64,000 nucleotides of DNA, from positions 54,143-118,142 of the forward strand of contig JAPUDO010000118.1 of NCBI GenBank assembly GCA_027493055.1, written 5' to 3'. This stretch comes from Niabella sp. GTDB taxonomy: Bacteria; Bacteroidota; Bacteroidia; Chitinophagales; Chitinophagaceae. This document shows positions 44,338-52,274 of this stretch, piece after piece. Under the pieces are notes generated by a model, which did not search any database, was not told where the DNA came from, and was given only the letters and a program-made list of their open reading frames with translations. The position numbers and the translations under genes are program-made. Position 1 is the stretch's first letter. Each line of letters starts with the position of its first letter.

Positions 44338-46323
44338 TCACAGCATCACATCGGCAAGTGATTTTACTTTCAGCGCACTTCTCTCTTTGGTGGTAAAGCT
44401 ATCTTCCTGTAAACTGATGACCTTTTCTTCTCCTGCCTTCAGGTTAAAATAATTATCATTCCAATAGTAATCTTTTCCCTCTGAATACAGGTACACGTAG
44501 TAAGCGTCTGCATTGGCGGTAATGCTGATACGTTTGTTGTCTAAAAATTTAAGTGTGAACTTAGGTTTTTGCAGTTGTAGGTGAATAGGTCTTACCGCAT
44601 CTCTTTCAGGAAGTATATCATCCCGATAGGCCTGCTTTACTGCATACCAGGCGGCTTTGGGCTTTCGGCTATAGTCTGTAATGCTCCAGCTGCTTACAGG
44701 CCAGCAGTCGTTAAGCTGCCATAATAAAGTGCCCATGTTAACCGGGGCTTTGCTTCTGTGTATAGCAATGGAGTTTTTAAAAGCATAGTATTGCATACAC
44801 TGGGTGATGTAAGTATAGTTTTCTACGGACAGCTTTTTAGCTTTTACAGAATCCATGAAATAATTGTGGATGTAAGTATTCAGCTTCATAAAGCCCCCGT
44901 TGGCTTTTTGGTGGGCATTGATAACATCAGAATATAAAAAGCGGTCTTCCGGTTTTGTGATCTTTTGGAGGGTGCTGTAATTGGGCATAGCCTGCATTCC
45001 ATATTCACTTACAAAACGCCCGGTTTTAGTTTCAAATACTTCTATATCCTGCAAGCCCCACCATACACCCCAGAAATGGCTGTCTCCCTCGGTAAAGCTT
45101 TTGGCACGCCCCCAGCCGTTAAGTGGCGATGTGCTGGTATAAGGCCTTGCACCATCATACCGGTTCACCCAGGCAGCAATACTGTCCTGGAAAAGCTTTT
45201 TATAATCATTCCATACTTTTGCCGAATCTCCGCCGTATAAATCGAACTGCTTTTGCCAGCCCCAGTTATGCCAGGCCTCATCAATTTCGTTGTTGCCGCA
45301 CCACACTACAATGCAGGGATGGTGGCGCAGCCGTTCAATTTGGTATTTTACTTCCTCATGTACATTATTGATGAAGTCTTTGTTGCCGGGAACCATTGCC
45401 CCCGCAAACATAAAGTCCTGCCATACATAAATGCCATATTCATCGCAGAGGTCATAAAACGCGTCGTCTTCATAAATACCGCCGCCCCATATACGCAGCA
45501 TATTCATATTGGCATTCTTTGCGGCCAGTATAATTTTCCTGTAATCTTCTTTTTTCAGCCTCGGTAAAAAAACTTCCGAGGGTATATAATTGGCGCCTTT
45601 CATATATACAGGGTTGCCATCGATCTTAAAATAAAAAGAACGGCCAATACTGTCTGCTTCCTGTACTAATTCTACTTTATGTGGTGGTGTGTAGATCTTT
45701 TCCGCAGGCTTTATATCGTAGCTTTTTATATAAACGTCTTTCCATATCCCGCTGGTAATGAATACAGGTCCCCAGTCCCACCCAAAATGATATTGGGCTT
45801 TGCGTACGTATGCCCTGGGATTGTCTGGTAAAACCAGAGGCAGCACTGCTTTGGCCATCGAGTCGGCTTTGTTCTTTGCAGAATGAAAAACAATATGCAA
45901 AGTGTTGTTGGGCTTTAATATTTTTTTTATATCAGCCCGCCATTGGCGAAACATATTGTTTGCAGACAGAATAAGCTGGTTATTCAGATAAACATCAGCA
46001 TAAGTGTCCAGCCCGTCAAACACCAGCTCAATATGTTTCTTTTTCAGCATTTCAGTACCTGCGGCAAAGCTGGTTTTGTATTCCCAGTTCATAGTGTCTA
46101 TCCATTGCAGTTTTTTTTCGTTATCGCGGTAGTAAGGATCTGCAATAAGCCTGTTGGCCAGGAGGTCTGTATGAACTGTTCCCGGAACTGTAGCCGCATA
46201 CCATTTACCGGTTGGTACTTTCCTGAATTGCCAGCCGCTGTGCAGCAGCTTTTTCTGGGCTTGTGTGTATAAACTAATACCAAACAGGCAAAGCAGTGAT
46301 AAGATCCTGAAATAGGTTGTCAT
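44338..46323 (-). CDS. GH2 beta-mannosidase, compact form
   Basis: 661 residues with signal peptide (LLCLFGISLYTQA). N-terminal sugar-binding domain: WQFRKVPTGKWYAATVPGTV, FDGLDTYADVYLNN, YHFGWDWGPVFITSGIWKDV. The TIM barrel has MKGANYIPSEVFLP, MLRIWGGGIYEDDAFYDLCD, the acid/base Glu in VWCGNNEIDEAW and the nucleophile Glu in FVSEYGMQAMP. It removes terminal beta-mannose from mannan or N-glycan fragments in the periplasm. It is nearly 200 residues shorter than usual. The first domain joins the barrel through IYTPPHKVELVQE, where the second sandwich domain is normally expected, and the section after the barrel is also very short. All catalytic residues remain. Confidence 0.88.
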   Translation of the reverse strand: MTTYFRILSLLCLFGISLYTQAQKKLLHSGWQFRKVPTGKWYAATVPGTVHTDLLANRLIADPYYRDNEKKLQWIDTMNWEYKTSFAAGTEMLKKKHIELVFDGLDTYADVYLNNQLILSANNMFRQWRADIKKILKPNNTLHIVFHSAKNKADSMAKAVLPLVLPDNPRAYVRKAQYHFGWDWGPVFITSGIWKDVYIKSYDIKPAEKIYTPPHKVELVQEADSIGRSFYFKIDGNPVYMKGANYIPSEVFLPRLKKEDYRKIILAAKNANMNMLRIWGGGIYEDDAFYDLCDEYGIYVWQDFMFAGAMVPGNKDFINNVHEEVKYQIERLRHHPCIVVWCGNNEIDEAWHNWGWQKQFDLYGGDSAKVWNDYKKLFQDSIAAWVNRYDGARPYTSTSPLNGWGRAKSFTEGDSHFWGVWWGLQDIEVFETKTGRFVSEYGMQAMPNYSTLQKITKPEDRFLYSDVINAHQKANGGFMKLNTYIHNYFMDSVKAKKLSVENYTYITQCMQYYAFKNSIAIHRSKAPVNMGTLLWQLNDCWPVSSWSITDYSRKPKAAWYAVKQAYRDDILPERDAVRPIHLQLQKPKFTLKFLDNKRISITANADAYYVYLYSEGKDYYWNDNYFNLKAGEEKVISLQEDSFTTKERSALKVKSLADVML

Positions 46324-46348
46324 TGCTGAAACAGATTATTTAATGAAT

Positions 46349-46382
46349 TTTGCTATTTTTCCTGGGGGTTACTATACTTTTG
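46349..46382 (+). promoter_or_regulatory. promoter of pruA
   Basis: TTTG (46349-46352) and TACTTTTG (46375-46382) are separated by 22 bases and fit the Bacteroidota TTTG/TAnnTTTG promoter. The leader to the pruA ATG would be about 60 bases. This is one of only two sites in the window where both boxes are seen. Confidence 0.55.
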
Positions 46383-46448
46383 TGAATATAGCAGTAAATT
46401 CCTTGACAGTATAAAAAAACAGGAAATTTTAAAAACATATCCCAGTAT

Positions 46449-48092
46449 ATGACAACAGGAAATTTTTCTTATCCTTTACCGGCAAATGAACCTGTATTGA
46501 ATTATGCACCAGGCAGTCCCGAAAGGCGTATATTACAAAATACCCTTGCCGAATTAAAATCTGAAGTGGCAGATGTCCCCATGTATATTGGCGGCAGCGA
46601 AATAAGAACCGGCAAAAAAACAGCGATGCGCCCTCCGCATGAGCACAGCCATGTATTGGGTTATTTTCATGAAGGCGATAAAAAGCATGTGCAGCAGGCC
46701 ATTGATGCTGCTTTGAAGGCCAAAGAAAGCTGGACGGCTCTTAGCTGGGAAAACCGGGCCGGGATCTTTTTAAAAGCTGCAGACCTTATTGCTACCAAAT
46801 ACCGCAGCTATATGAATGGTACCACCATGCTGGGGCAGAGTAAAAATGCATACCAGGCAGAGATTGACAGTGCCTGTGAGATAGTAGATTTTTTACGGTT
46901 CAATGTTCATTATCTGAATGAGATATACAGCCAGCAGCCTGTAAGTGCCCCAGGCATTCATAACAGGCTTGAATGGAGGCCCCTGGAAGGTTTTGTACTG
47001 GCGGTAACCCCTTTCAATTTTACGGCTATTGGTGGTAACCTTCCAGCTTCAGCCGCAATGTGTGGCAATGTAGTAGTGTGGAAGCCCGCCAATACCCAGG
47101 TGTATTCAGCGCAAATGTTCATGCGTATTCTTAGGGAAGCCGGTTTGCCTGATGGTGTGATCAACCTCATATATGTTGACGGGCCTGTATTAGGCGATGT
47201 TTGTTTTAATCACAGGGATTTTGCGGGTGTTCACTTTACAGGCTCTACCCGGGTGTTCAACACCATGTGGGAAACCATTGGCAGAAATATGGGTAAGTAC
47301 CGGTCTTACCCTCGCATAGTAGGTGAAACCGGTGGTAAGGATTTTGTGATAGCTCATAAAAGTGCCGATCCCGCAGTAGTGGCAACGGCACTGCTGCGCG
47401 GTGCTTTTGAATACCAGGGTCAAAAATGTTCTGCAGCTTCCCGTGCCTATATCCCTTCCAATATAGCCAAAGCTGTCAGGAAAAAATTAACAGAAGACCT
47501 GGCAACGCTTAAAATGGGTACTGTAGAAGATTTCACTAATTTTATAAATGCCGTAATTGATGAAAAGAGTTTTGATAAGATCAAAAGTTATATAGATAAA
47601 GCCAGAAAGGATAAAGATGTAACAATTATAGCTGGAGGTGCGTGTAATAAGAAAGAGGGCTATTTTATCCGGCCTACTGTTATTGAAACCACCAATCCGC
47701 AATATGTGACTATGTGCGAGGAGATCTTTGGCCCGGTGCTTACCCTTTATGTATATCCTGCCGGCCAGTTTGAGAAAACGCTGGAACTGGTTAACAGCAC
47801 TTCACCTTATGCATTAACGGGTGCTGTTATTGCAACAGATCGTAGCGCGGTGGAACTGGCTACCCGTAAGCTGGTGAATGCTGCCGGTAATTTTTATATC
47901 AACGACAAGCCTACAGGCGCAGTGGTAGGGCAGCAGCCATTTGGCGGCGCCCGTGCCAGCGGCACCAATGACAAAGCTGGTTCTATGCTTAATTTATATC
48001 GCTGGCTGAGCGCAAGAACCATTAAAGAAACTTTTAATCCGCCTGTAGATTACAGGTACCCGTTCCTGCAGCAGGATCAGGAAAATAATTAA
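46449..48092 (+). CDS. pruA: delta-1-pyrroline-5-carboxylate dehydrogenase
   Basis: 547 residues. Aldehyde-dehydrogenase motifs: FNFTAIGGNLPASAAMCGNV, VWKPANTQVYSA, FTGSTRVFNTMW, general base Glu in VGETGGKDFVIAH (about 291) and nucleophile Cys in YQGQKCSAASRAYIP (about 327), FGPVLTLYVYP and GQQPFGGARASGTND. The sequence matches the stand-alone P5CDH group of Bacteroidota and eukaryotes. It oxidises glutamate semialdehyde to glutamate with NAD in proline breakdown. A proline dehydrogenase is not in the window. pyrR follows after 15 bases. Confidence 0.95.
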   Translation: MTTGNFSYPLPANEPVLNYAPGSPERRILQNTLAELKSEVADVPMYIGGSEIRTGKKTAMRPPHEHSHVLGYFHEGDKKHVQQAIDAALKAKESWTALSWENRAGIFLKAADLIATKYRSYMNGTTMLGQSKNAYQAEIDSACEIVDFLRFNVHYLNEIYSQQPVSAPGIHNRLEWRPLEGFVLAVTPFNFTAIGGNLPASAAMCGNVVVWKPANTQVYSAQMFMRILREAGLPDGVINLIYVDGPVLGDVCFNHRDFAGVHFTGSTRVFNTMWETIGRNMGKYRSYPRIVGETGGKDFVIAHKSADPAVVATALLRGAFEYQGQKCSAASRAYIPSNIAKAVRKKLTEDLATLKMGTVEDFTNFINAVIDEKSFDKIKSYIDKARKDKDVTIIAGGACNKKEGYFIRPTVIETTNPQYVTMCEEIFGPVLTLYVYPAGQFEKTLELVNSTSPYALTGAVIATDRSAVELATRKLVNAAGNFYINDKPTGAVVGQQPFGGARASGTNDKAGSMLNLYRWLSARTIKETFNPPVDYRYPFLQQDQENN

Positions 48093-48107
48093 TTAAAATT
48101 TTATCGC

Positions 48108-48629
48108 TTGAAATCTATTCTCAATACCCAGAATATAGCCATCACTATTAAAAGGCTGGCGCAGCAAATTGTAGAAAACCAGGTTAACGGTGCTGATATC
48201 ATACTTATTGGTTTACAGCCGCGGGGTATTTATTTATCTGACAGGATCCATAAGGAAGTGAAGCAGTTAGTGGATGATGCCGGTGTAAAGTATGGTAAGC
48301 TGGATATTACTTTTTACAGGGATGATGTGCGCAATACGCTTCATAAAGCAAATGAAACAGACATCCCGTTCAGCATACAGGATAAGACGGTTATATTGAT
48401 TGATGATGTATTGTACACCGGGCGTACCATTCGTGCCGCATTAGATGCATTGCTCGATTTTGGCCGCCCTGGCAGGGTAGCGCTGTGTGTGCTGATAGAC
48501 CGCCGTTTTAGCCGTGAATTTCCTATTCAGGCTGATTACGCCGGCCGTGCTATAGATAGTTTTGAAAACCAGAAAGTGCTGGTGCGCTGGACAGAAAACA
48601 GCGATAAGGATGAAGTGTATATTGTTTAG
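48108..48629 (+). CDS. pyrR: PyrR-type phosphoribosyltransferase
   Basis: 173 residues from a TTG start, the only fit before KSILNTQNIAITIKRLAQQI. The PRPP-binding loop is VILIDDVLYTGRTIRAALDA (about 90-109); LDITFYRDDVR and LIDRRFSREFPIQADYAG are typical of PyrR. In Bacillus PyrR binds UMP and attenuates the pyr mRNA, with weak uracil phosphoribosyltransferase activity. Here it is next to pruA and far from pyrC, and no attenuator was recognised, so the enzyme role may dominate. The TAG stop is followed at once by a dispersed repeat beginning TTGACAG. Confidence 0.9.
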   Translation: MKSILNTQNIAITIKRLAQQIVENQVNGADIILIGLQPRGIYLSDRIHKEVKQLVDDAGVKYGKLDITFYRDDVRNTLHKANETDIPFSIQDKTVILIDDVLYTGRTIRAALDALLDFGRPGRVALCVLIDRRFSREFPIQADYAGRAIDSFENQKVLVRWTENSDKDEVYIV

Positions 48630-49490
48630 TTGACAGATGACGGATGACAGGGGGGGAAGTTGAAAAGTTTAATAGTTTAAAAGGTGATAGGGTTTGGCTA
48701 TGAACTATTAGCGGAAGCCAGCATAGTGTACGATGTACGAGATGAAAGCGGAAAGCTAAAGGCTGAAAGCCAAAAGCGAGAGACCAGGCACACGTTTCTT
48801 TTCTCGCAAACTTCCGGACCTCGGACTCCGGACATTAAGGTGTAGAATGCATAAAGCAAAGGTCGCTGCAAGCGACAGAATAGTATTGCGAAGCGTCCTC
48901 GCTTCGCATAGCGGCATCATAAAGGCTGGAAGCTTAAAACGAAAAGCTGAAGGCTAGTTACAGACGCTTCGGTCTTCCGACCCCGGACTTCCGGACTTTC
49001 CTGACTATCTTAAGATGACAGTTGACCGAGGACAGATGGCGGTTAACAGGCACGAGACTAATAACTATGAGCTAAAAGCAAAAGGCTGATCTCTTCTTCC
49101 GATCTCGGACCCCGGACTTCCGGACTTTCCTAACTTCCGGACTATCTTAAGAGGACAGATGACGGTTAACAGATACAAGACGTTAGATTTTAGTACTTAG
49201 TATTTAGATGAGGACTAACCATGACTACGAATGATAATTAACAGAGGACAGGCATAAGGCTAAAAGCAAAAAGCCAGATGCTGATTTCTTCGAAGCACGG
49301 TCTTCGGACTTCCGGACTTTCCGACTTCCGGACTATCTTAAGATGACAGTTGACCGAGGACAGATGGCGGCTAACAGACACGAGGCTAATAACAACGAGC
49401 TGAAAGCTAAAAGCAAAAGACTGATCTTCTTCCGACCTCGGACTTCCTGACTTTCCCGACTTTTCTGACTTCCCGACTCCTTCCTCCCAT
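48630..49490 (-). repeat. large composite intergenic repeat block upstream of the type VI genes
   Basis: About 860 non-coding bases. It starts at the pyrR stop with TTGACAGATGACGGATGAC and contains GGCTATGAACTATTAGCGG, GTGTACGATGTACGAGATG and GGAAAGCTAAAGGCTGAAAG, a direct match to 54.75-54.9 kb. Two direct internal units at 49003-49100 and 49331-49432 share GACTATCTTAAGATGACAG, TTGACCGAGGACAGATGGCG and AGCTAAAAGCAAAAG. Bases 49150-49270 are an inverted near-copy of 11038-11158. Runs of TTCCGGACTTTCC-like words recur throughout. No gene is credible here. Confidence 0.88.
48862..48908 (+). repeat. double-hairpin intergenic element
   Basis: GTCGCT-GCA-AGCGAC (48862-48876) is followed by the linker AGAATAGTAT and TGCGAAGCG-TCCT-CGCTTCGCA (48887-48908, perfect 9-bp stem). 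The layout equals the element at 13.4 kb, with different stem sequences and a similar ATAG linker. It is embedded in the composite repeat block. Confidence 0.7.
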
Positions 49491-49600
49491 CACTATATTT
49501 AGCTATGCCGGTAATTGGAAAACGTTTTTACCTTTACCCTGTGCCATTCAGTTACATCATAGAACCGAACGATTATATTTAAAACTAAAAAAATGTTTTT

Positions 49601-50056
49601 ATGCCTTTAGAACCTTATGGAATCGGCGGAACCGAAGTAAAAAATGATGCTTTCGAAGCTTTTGCCGATATCCCTCAAAACCGTGCTTTATTAGCCGAAA
49701 AACTTACAGACCTGCCCCCCGTAAGACCGGAGGTAGTACATGGCTTAACCGACATCAGCGCTGTCTTTAACCATTTTGCACCATCGGTTGATATGGAGTT
49801 TGAAACCGAAGACGGAGCAACGAGAAGCGAAGAACTGAATTTCAGGGGGCTGGAAGATTTTGGCCCTAAAGGTATTACCCGGCAAAGCCAGTATTTAAGC
49901 GATTTAGACATGAAGCGAGCACAATACCAGAAAATAGTAAAGCAGCTAAAAACCAATAAGCTGCTGAAACAGGCCCTGTCCGACAGTACTACAAAAGAAA
50001 ATTTAGTGGCAGCCCTGAAAGTGCTCGTGCAGGAGCTTGGTGGTCAAACAAAATAA
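49601..50056 (+). CDS. tssB: type VI secretion contractile sheath small subunit TssB
   Basis: 151 residues. The pattern GIGGTEVKNDAFEAFADIPQ, VEFETEDGATRSEELNFRGL-like text (here DMEFETEDGATRSEELNFRG) and ITRQSQYLSDLDMKRAQYQK matches TssB/VipA of Bacteroidota, with the C-terminal helix LKVLVQELGGQ. TssB and TssC polymerise into the contractile sheath that drives the Hcp tube outward. It leads tssC (22 bases on) and tssD. Upstream lies only the repeat block; no clear promoter box was found. Confidence 0.88.
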   Translation: MPLEPYGIGGTEVKNDAFEAFADIPQNRALLAEKLTDLPPVRPEVVHGLTDISAVFNHFAPSVDMEFETEDGATRSEELNFRGLEDFGPKGITRQSQYLSDLDMKRAQYQKIVKQLKTNKLLKQALSDSTTKENLVAALKVLVQELGGQTK

Positions 50057-50078
50057 ATCATCTTAATCCTATTTAAAT

Positions 50079-51467
50079 ATGTCTACACCTCAAAATCAAC
50101 TTTCTCCCGAAGAACAAAGTATATCCAAAGAGTTTAAGCAGCCCGAAAAGGCGGAGCTGGGCACGCTCGAATCTCATCTTCAGCCATTGGTAAAGCTGGG
50201 CGGCTTCGATTTGCTGGAGTCTGCTATTGACAATATTCAAAACCTGAACCCGGAACGAAAAGCCCGGAAAAAGATCTTTTTGGAAGAGGCTACTAAGAAA
50301 AAGGAACGCGAAGAGCTTAAAAACGTATTGAGCTGCTGGATCGATATCCTGGAATCTACCGAGGATATTGCTGAAATGGTAGAAAACAGCAACAAGCTTG
50401 CGGAAACAGCAGACAGAACATTAAAAAATAACCTGAGAAAAGCGCTGGAAAGAACACAGGAGCTGGAACGCTCTTATCGTTCTGTAGCGTTGTTCTTTAA
50501 GAATACCGAAAGCCAGAAAGTGAAGAATGTTTCTTTTATCAATGCCGAGCCTGATCAGCTTAAAGACCTTGACAACACAAGGTTCATGGATTATATACAG
50601 GCAGAGCTGGTGAATAATTATGACAGGCTCGACTTGCGCAACAATTACGGCATACTGGTGCTGCCGGGATATTTGGGATCAAATAAGGTAGTTGAAAAAT
50701 GGGCAAAAATTGCCTATGATAATAAAGTGATGCTGGTTACTGATTTTGAGAATCTTGATACGCCGGACGATGTTATGGAACTTTTCGAAGCAGCCAACCT
50801 TACAGGAGGTGATGCGTATCGGTCTAACGTGGTAATGGCCTGTAACTGGCTGGTAGGGCGCGACAAAGATGATGAAGTGGGAGAAGAAGACCATTTGTTT
50901 GTGCCACCCTCTTCGTCACTGGCTGGTAAAATCTATTATACCTTAATGTCTCAGGTTACTGCGGGTAAAAAACATGGCAGTATGAACGAGGTGGATGGTG
51001 TGAGGTTTGACCTGAAAAAAAGTGAAATTGCCGGCCTTGAAAAGCTGGGCCTTGTTCCTATGGCCAAAGAGTATGGCAAAGTAATGGCGTTCTCTGCCAA
51101 AACATTATTTAATGGAGATAATATCGGTTTACAGACTTACTCTGTAGTTCGGGTGTTTGATTATGTAGCTAAAGTAATGATGGACTTTTTGAACAGGAGA
51201 GCTTTTGAAAATTTTAATGCCAATACAAGAAAAGAGCTTAACGGGCAAATTGTTAAGTTCCTGGATAGCATTACGGGTCCTAATAAGCTGATTGAAAACT
51301 TTACCATTAAAAGATTTGAGCAGGACCCGCAACAGAAAGACAGGGTATTTCTTGATATTCATCTAAAACCCTATTTCCCCGCAAAAACTTTTTTGATTAA
51401 GCTTGATGGTCAGAAAGGCGACGATGCGGACGGAATAGAATGGATGTCGAAATACGAGCAGGATTAA
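50079..51467 (+). CDS. tssC: type VI secretion contractile sheath large subunit TssC
   Basis: 462 residues. LTPERKARKKIFLEEATKKK-like helices at the N-terminus (about 60-110) precede the sheath domain: LGVLVLPGYLGSNKVVEKWA-like text (GILVLPGYLGSN), LVTDFENLDTPDDVMELF, MACNWLVGRDKDDEV and the C-terminal handshake region NKLIENFTIKRFEQDPQQKD. This is the Bacteroidota (subtype iii) TssC type. It should form the sheath with TssB; both genes keep the 22-base spacing of a coupled pair. Confidence 0.9.
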   Translation: MSTPQNQLSPEEQSISKEFKQPEKAELGTLESHLQPLVKLGGFDLLESAIDNIQNLNPERKARKKIFLEEATKKKEREELKNVLSCWIDILESTEDIAEMVENSNKLAETADRTLKNNLRKALERTQELERSYRSVALFFKNTESQKVKNVSFINAEPDQLKDLDNTRFMDYIQAELVNNYDRLDLRNNYGILVLPGYLGSNKVVEKWAKIAYDNKVMLVTDFENLDTPDDVMELFEAANLTGGDAYRSNVVMACNWLVGRDKDDEVGEEDHLFVPPSSSLAGKIYYTLMSQVTAGKKHGSMNEVDGVRFDLKKSEIAGLEKLGLVPMAKEYGKVMAFSAKTLFNGDNIGLQTYSVVRVFDYVAKVMMDFLNRRAFENFNANTRKELNGQIVKFLDSITGPNKLIENFTIKRFEQDPQQKDRVFLDIHLKPYFPAKTFLIKLDGQKGDDADGIEWMSKYEQD

Positions 51468-51558
51468 TCATATAACCCCGCTCCGGCATTTACCCTGACA
51501 ATAGCCCTTAATTAGTTAGTTGTTTTATACTTATTTATTAACATCAAAATGTACAATT

Positions 51559-51948
51559 ATGTCTTTTAAAGCACAATTAGATGTGGCAGGCGCCAAAAAT
51601 AATATCCTTGACCTTACTTACACTTTAAAGCAGGAAACAGACGCTACCGGCCGGCCGTCATCAGTTACGCGCGGAGGCCAGATCACCATTACTGTAGAAT
51701 CAACAGGAGACACCAAGTTCTTTGAGTGGATGTGCAACAATTTTGAGAGAAAAGATGGTAAGGTCACATTTACAAAGAGAGATTCTGACGCTACTATGAA
51801 AGAGCTGAGCTTTAAGGAAGGGTACCTGGTTTCCTATAAAGAAAATTTCAATGCCGCCGGGGAAAACCCCATTACAGAAACTTTTACCATTAGCGCCAAG
51901 GAAATTGCTATGGGAAATGCCAGCCATGCGAACGAGTGGGCGGTATAG
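51559..51948 (+). CDS. tssD: type VI secretion tube protein TssD (Hcp)
   Basis: 129 residues from the ATG at 51559 (MSFKAQLDVAGAKNNILDLT); a TTG 39 bases upstream is in frame but unsupported. The Hcp fold is shown by YTLKQETDATGRPSSVTRGG, ITITVESTGDTKFFEWMCNN and GYLVSYKENFNAAGENPITE, as in Bacteroidota TssD. Hexameric rings of this protein stack into the inner tube that is fired with effectors. It lies 91 bases after tssC and is followed by a 326-base gap holding hairpins and a MITE-like element before tssH. Confidence 0.9.
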   Translation: MSFKAQLDVAGAKNNILDLTYTLKQETDATGRPSSVTRGGQITITVESTGDTKFFEWMCNNFERKDGKVTFTKRDSDATMKELSFKEGYLVSYKENFNAAGENPITETFTISAKEIAMGNASHANEWAV

Positions 51949-51992
51949 TTGAAGTATCTTGTCAAACATACATGTTGTATTAATGATCGCCT

Positions 51993-52242
51993 GATGCTCT
52001 TCGAAACATTGATGCTCTGCGAAACATTTTGTTTCGCAGAACTATGCTGGGGCTGACCAAAAAGGTTGCCAAATGATTCATTTATTCGGGTAGGTGATGG
52101 AGACTAATAGTCGTTTATGCAATTCTCAGAACCTTCGTTTACCTTTTTAGTCGGCCCCAGTTAAAAGTAGCCAAAGGCTACAGCATAGAACTTCGGAACT
52201 GCAAGTCCCGAAGAACGATGACAAGTCCTGAAGAGCGATAAC
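51993..52242. repeat. compound hairpin and tandem-repeat region between tssD and tssH
   Basis: Left edge: two 18-bp tandem units, GATGCTCTTCGAAACATT (51993-52010) and GATGCTCTGCGAAACATT. Then a perfect 10-bp hairpin, CTGCGAAACA (52017-52026) and TGTTTCGCAG (52030-52039), and the inverted linker AACTATG. Right edge: AGCC-AAA-GGCT (52169-52179), linker CATAGAA, a second stem CTTCGG/CCGAAG, and two 20-bp tandem units at 52203-52222 and 52223-52242 (AAGTCCCGAAGAACGATGAC and AAGTCCTGAAGAGCGATAAC). The two halves are arranged head to head around the MITE-like element. Confidence 0.75.
52047..52160. mobile_element. MITE-like element with 20-bp terminal inverted repeats
   Basis: CTGGGGCTGACCAAAAAGGT (52047-52066) and ACCTTTTTAGTCGGCCCCAG (52141-52160) are inverted repeats matching at 18 of 20 positions, enclosing about 74 non-coding bases. 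The ends resemble GGGGCTG-type termini of some insertion sequences, so this could be a non-autonomous relic moved by a transposase elsewhere. No certain target-site duplication was found, which leaves a long regulatory hairpin as the alternative. Confidence 0.5.
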
Positions 52243-52274
52243 AAAATCTTTTAACAGCGTTCCTGCCCCTGACT

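Noticed and set aside
48630-49490. CRISPR array in the repeat block before tssB
   Set aside because: Repeat words vary in length, order and strand; there is no constant repeat with unique spacers of equal size and no cas gene.
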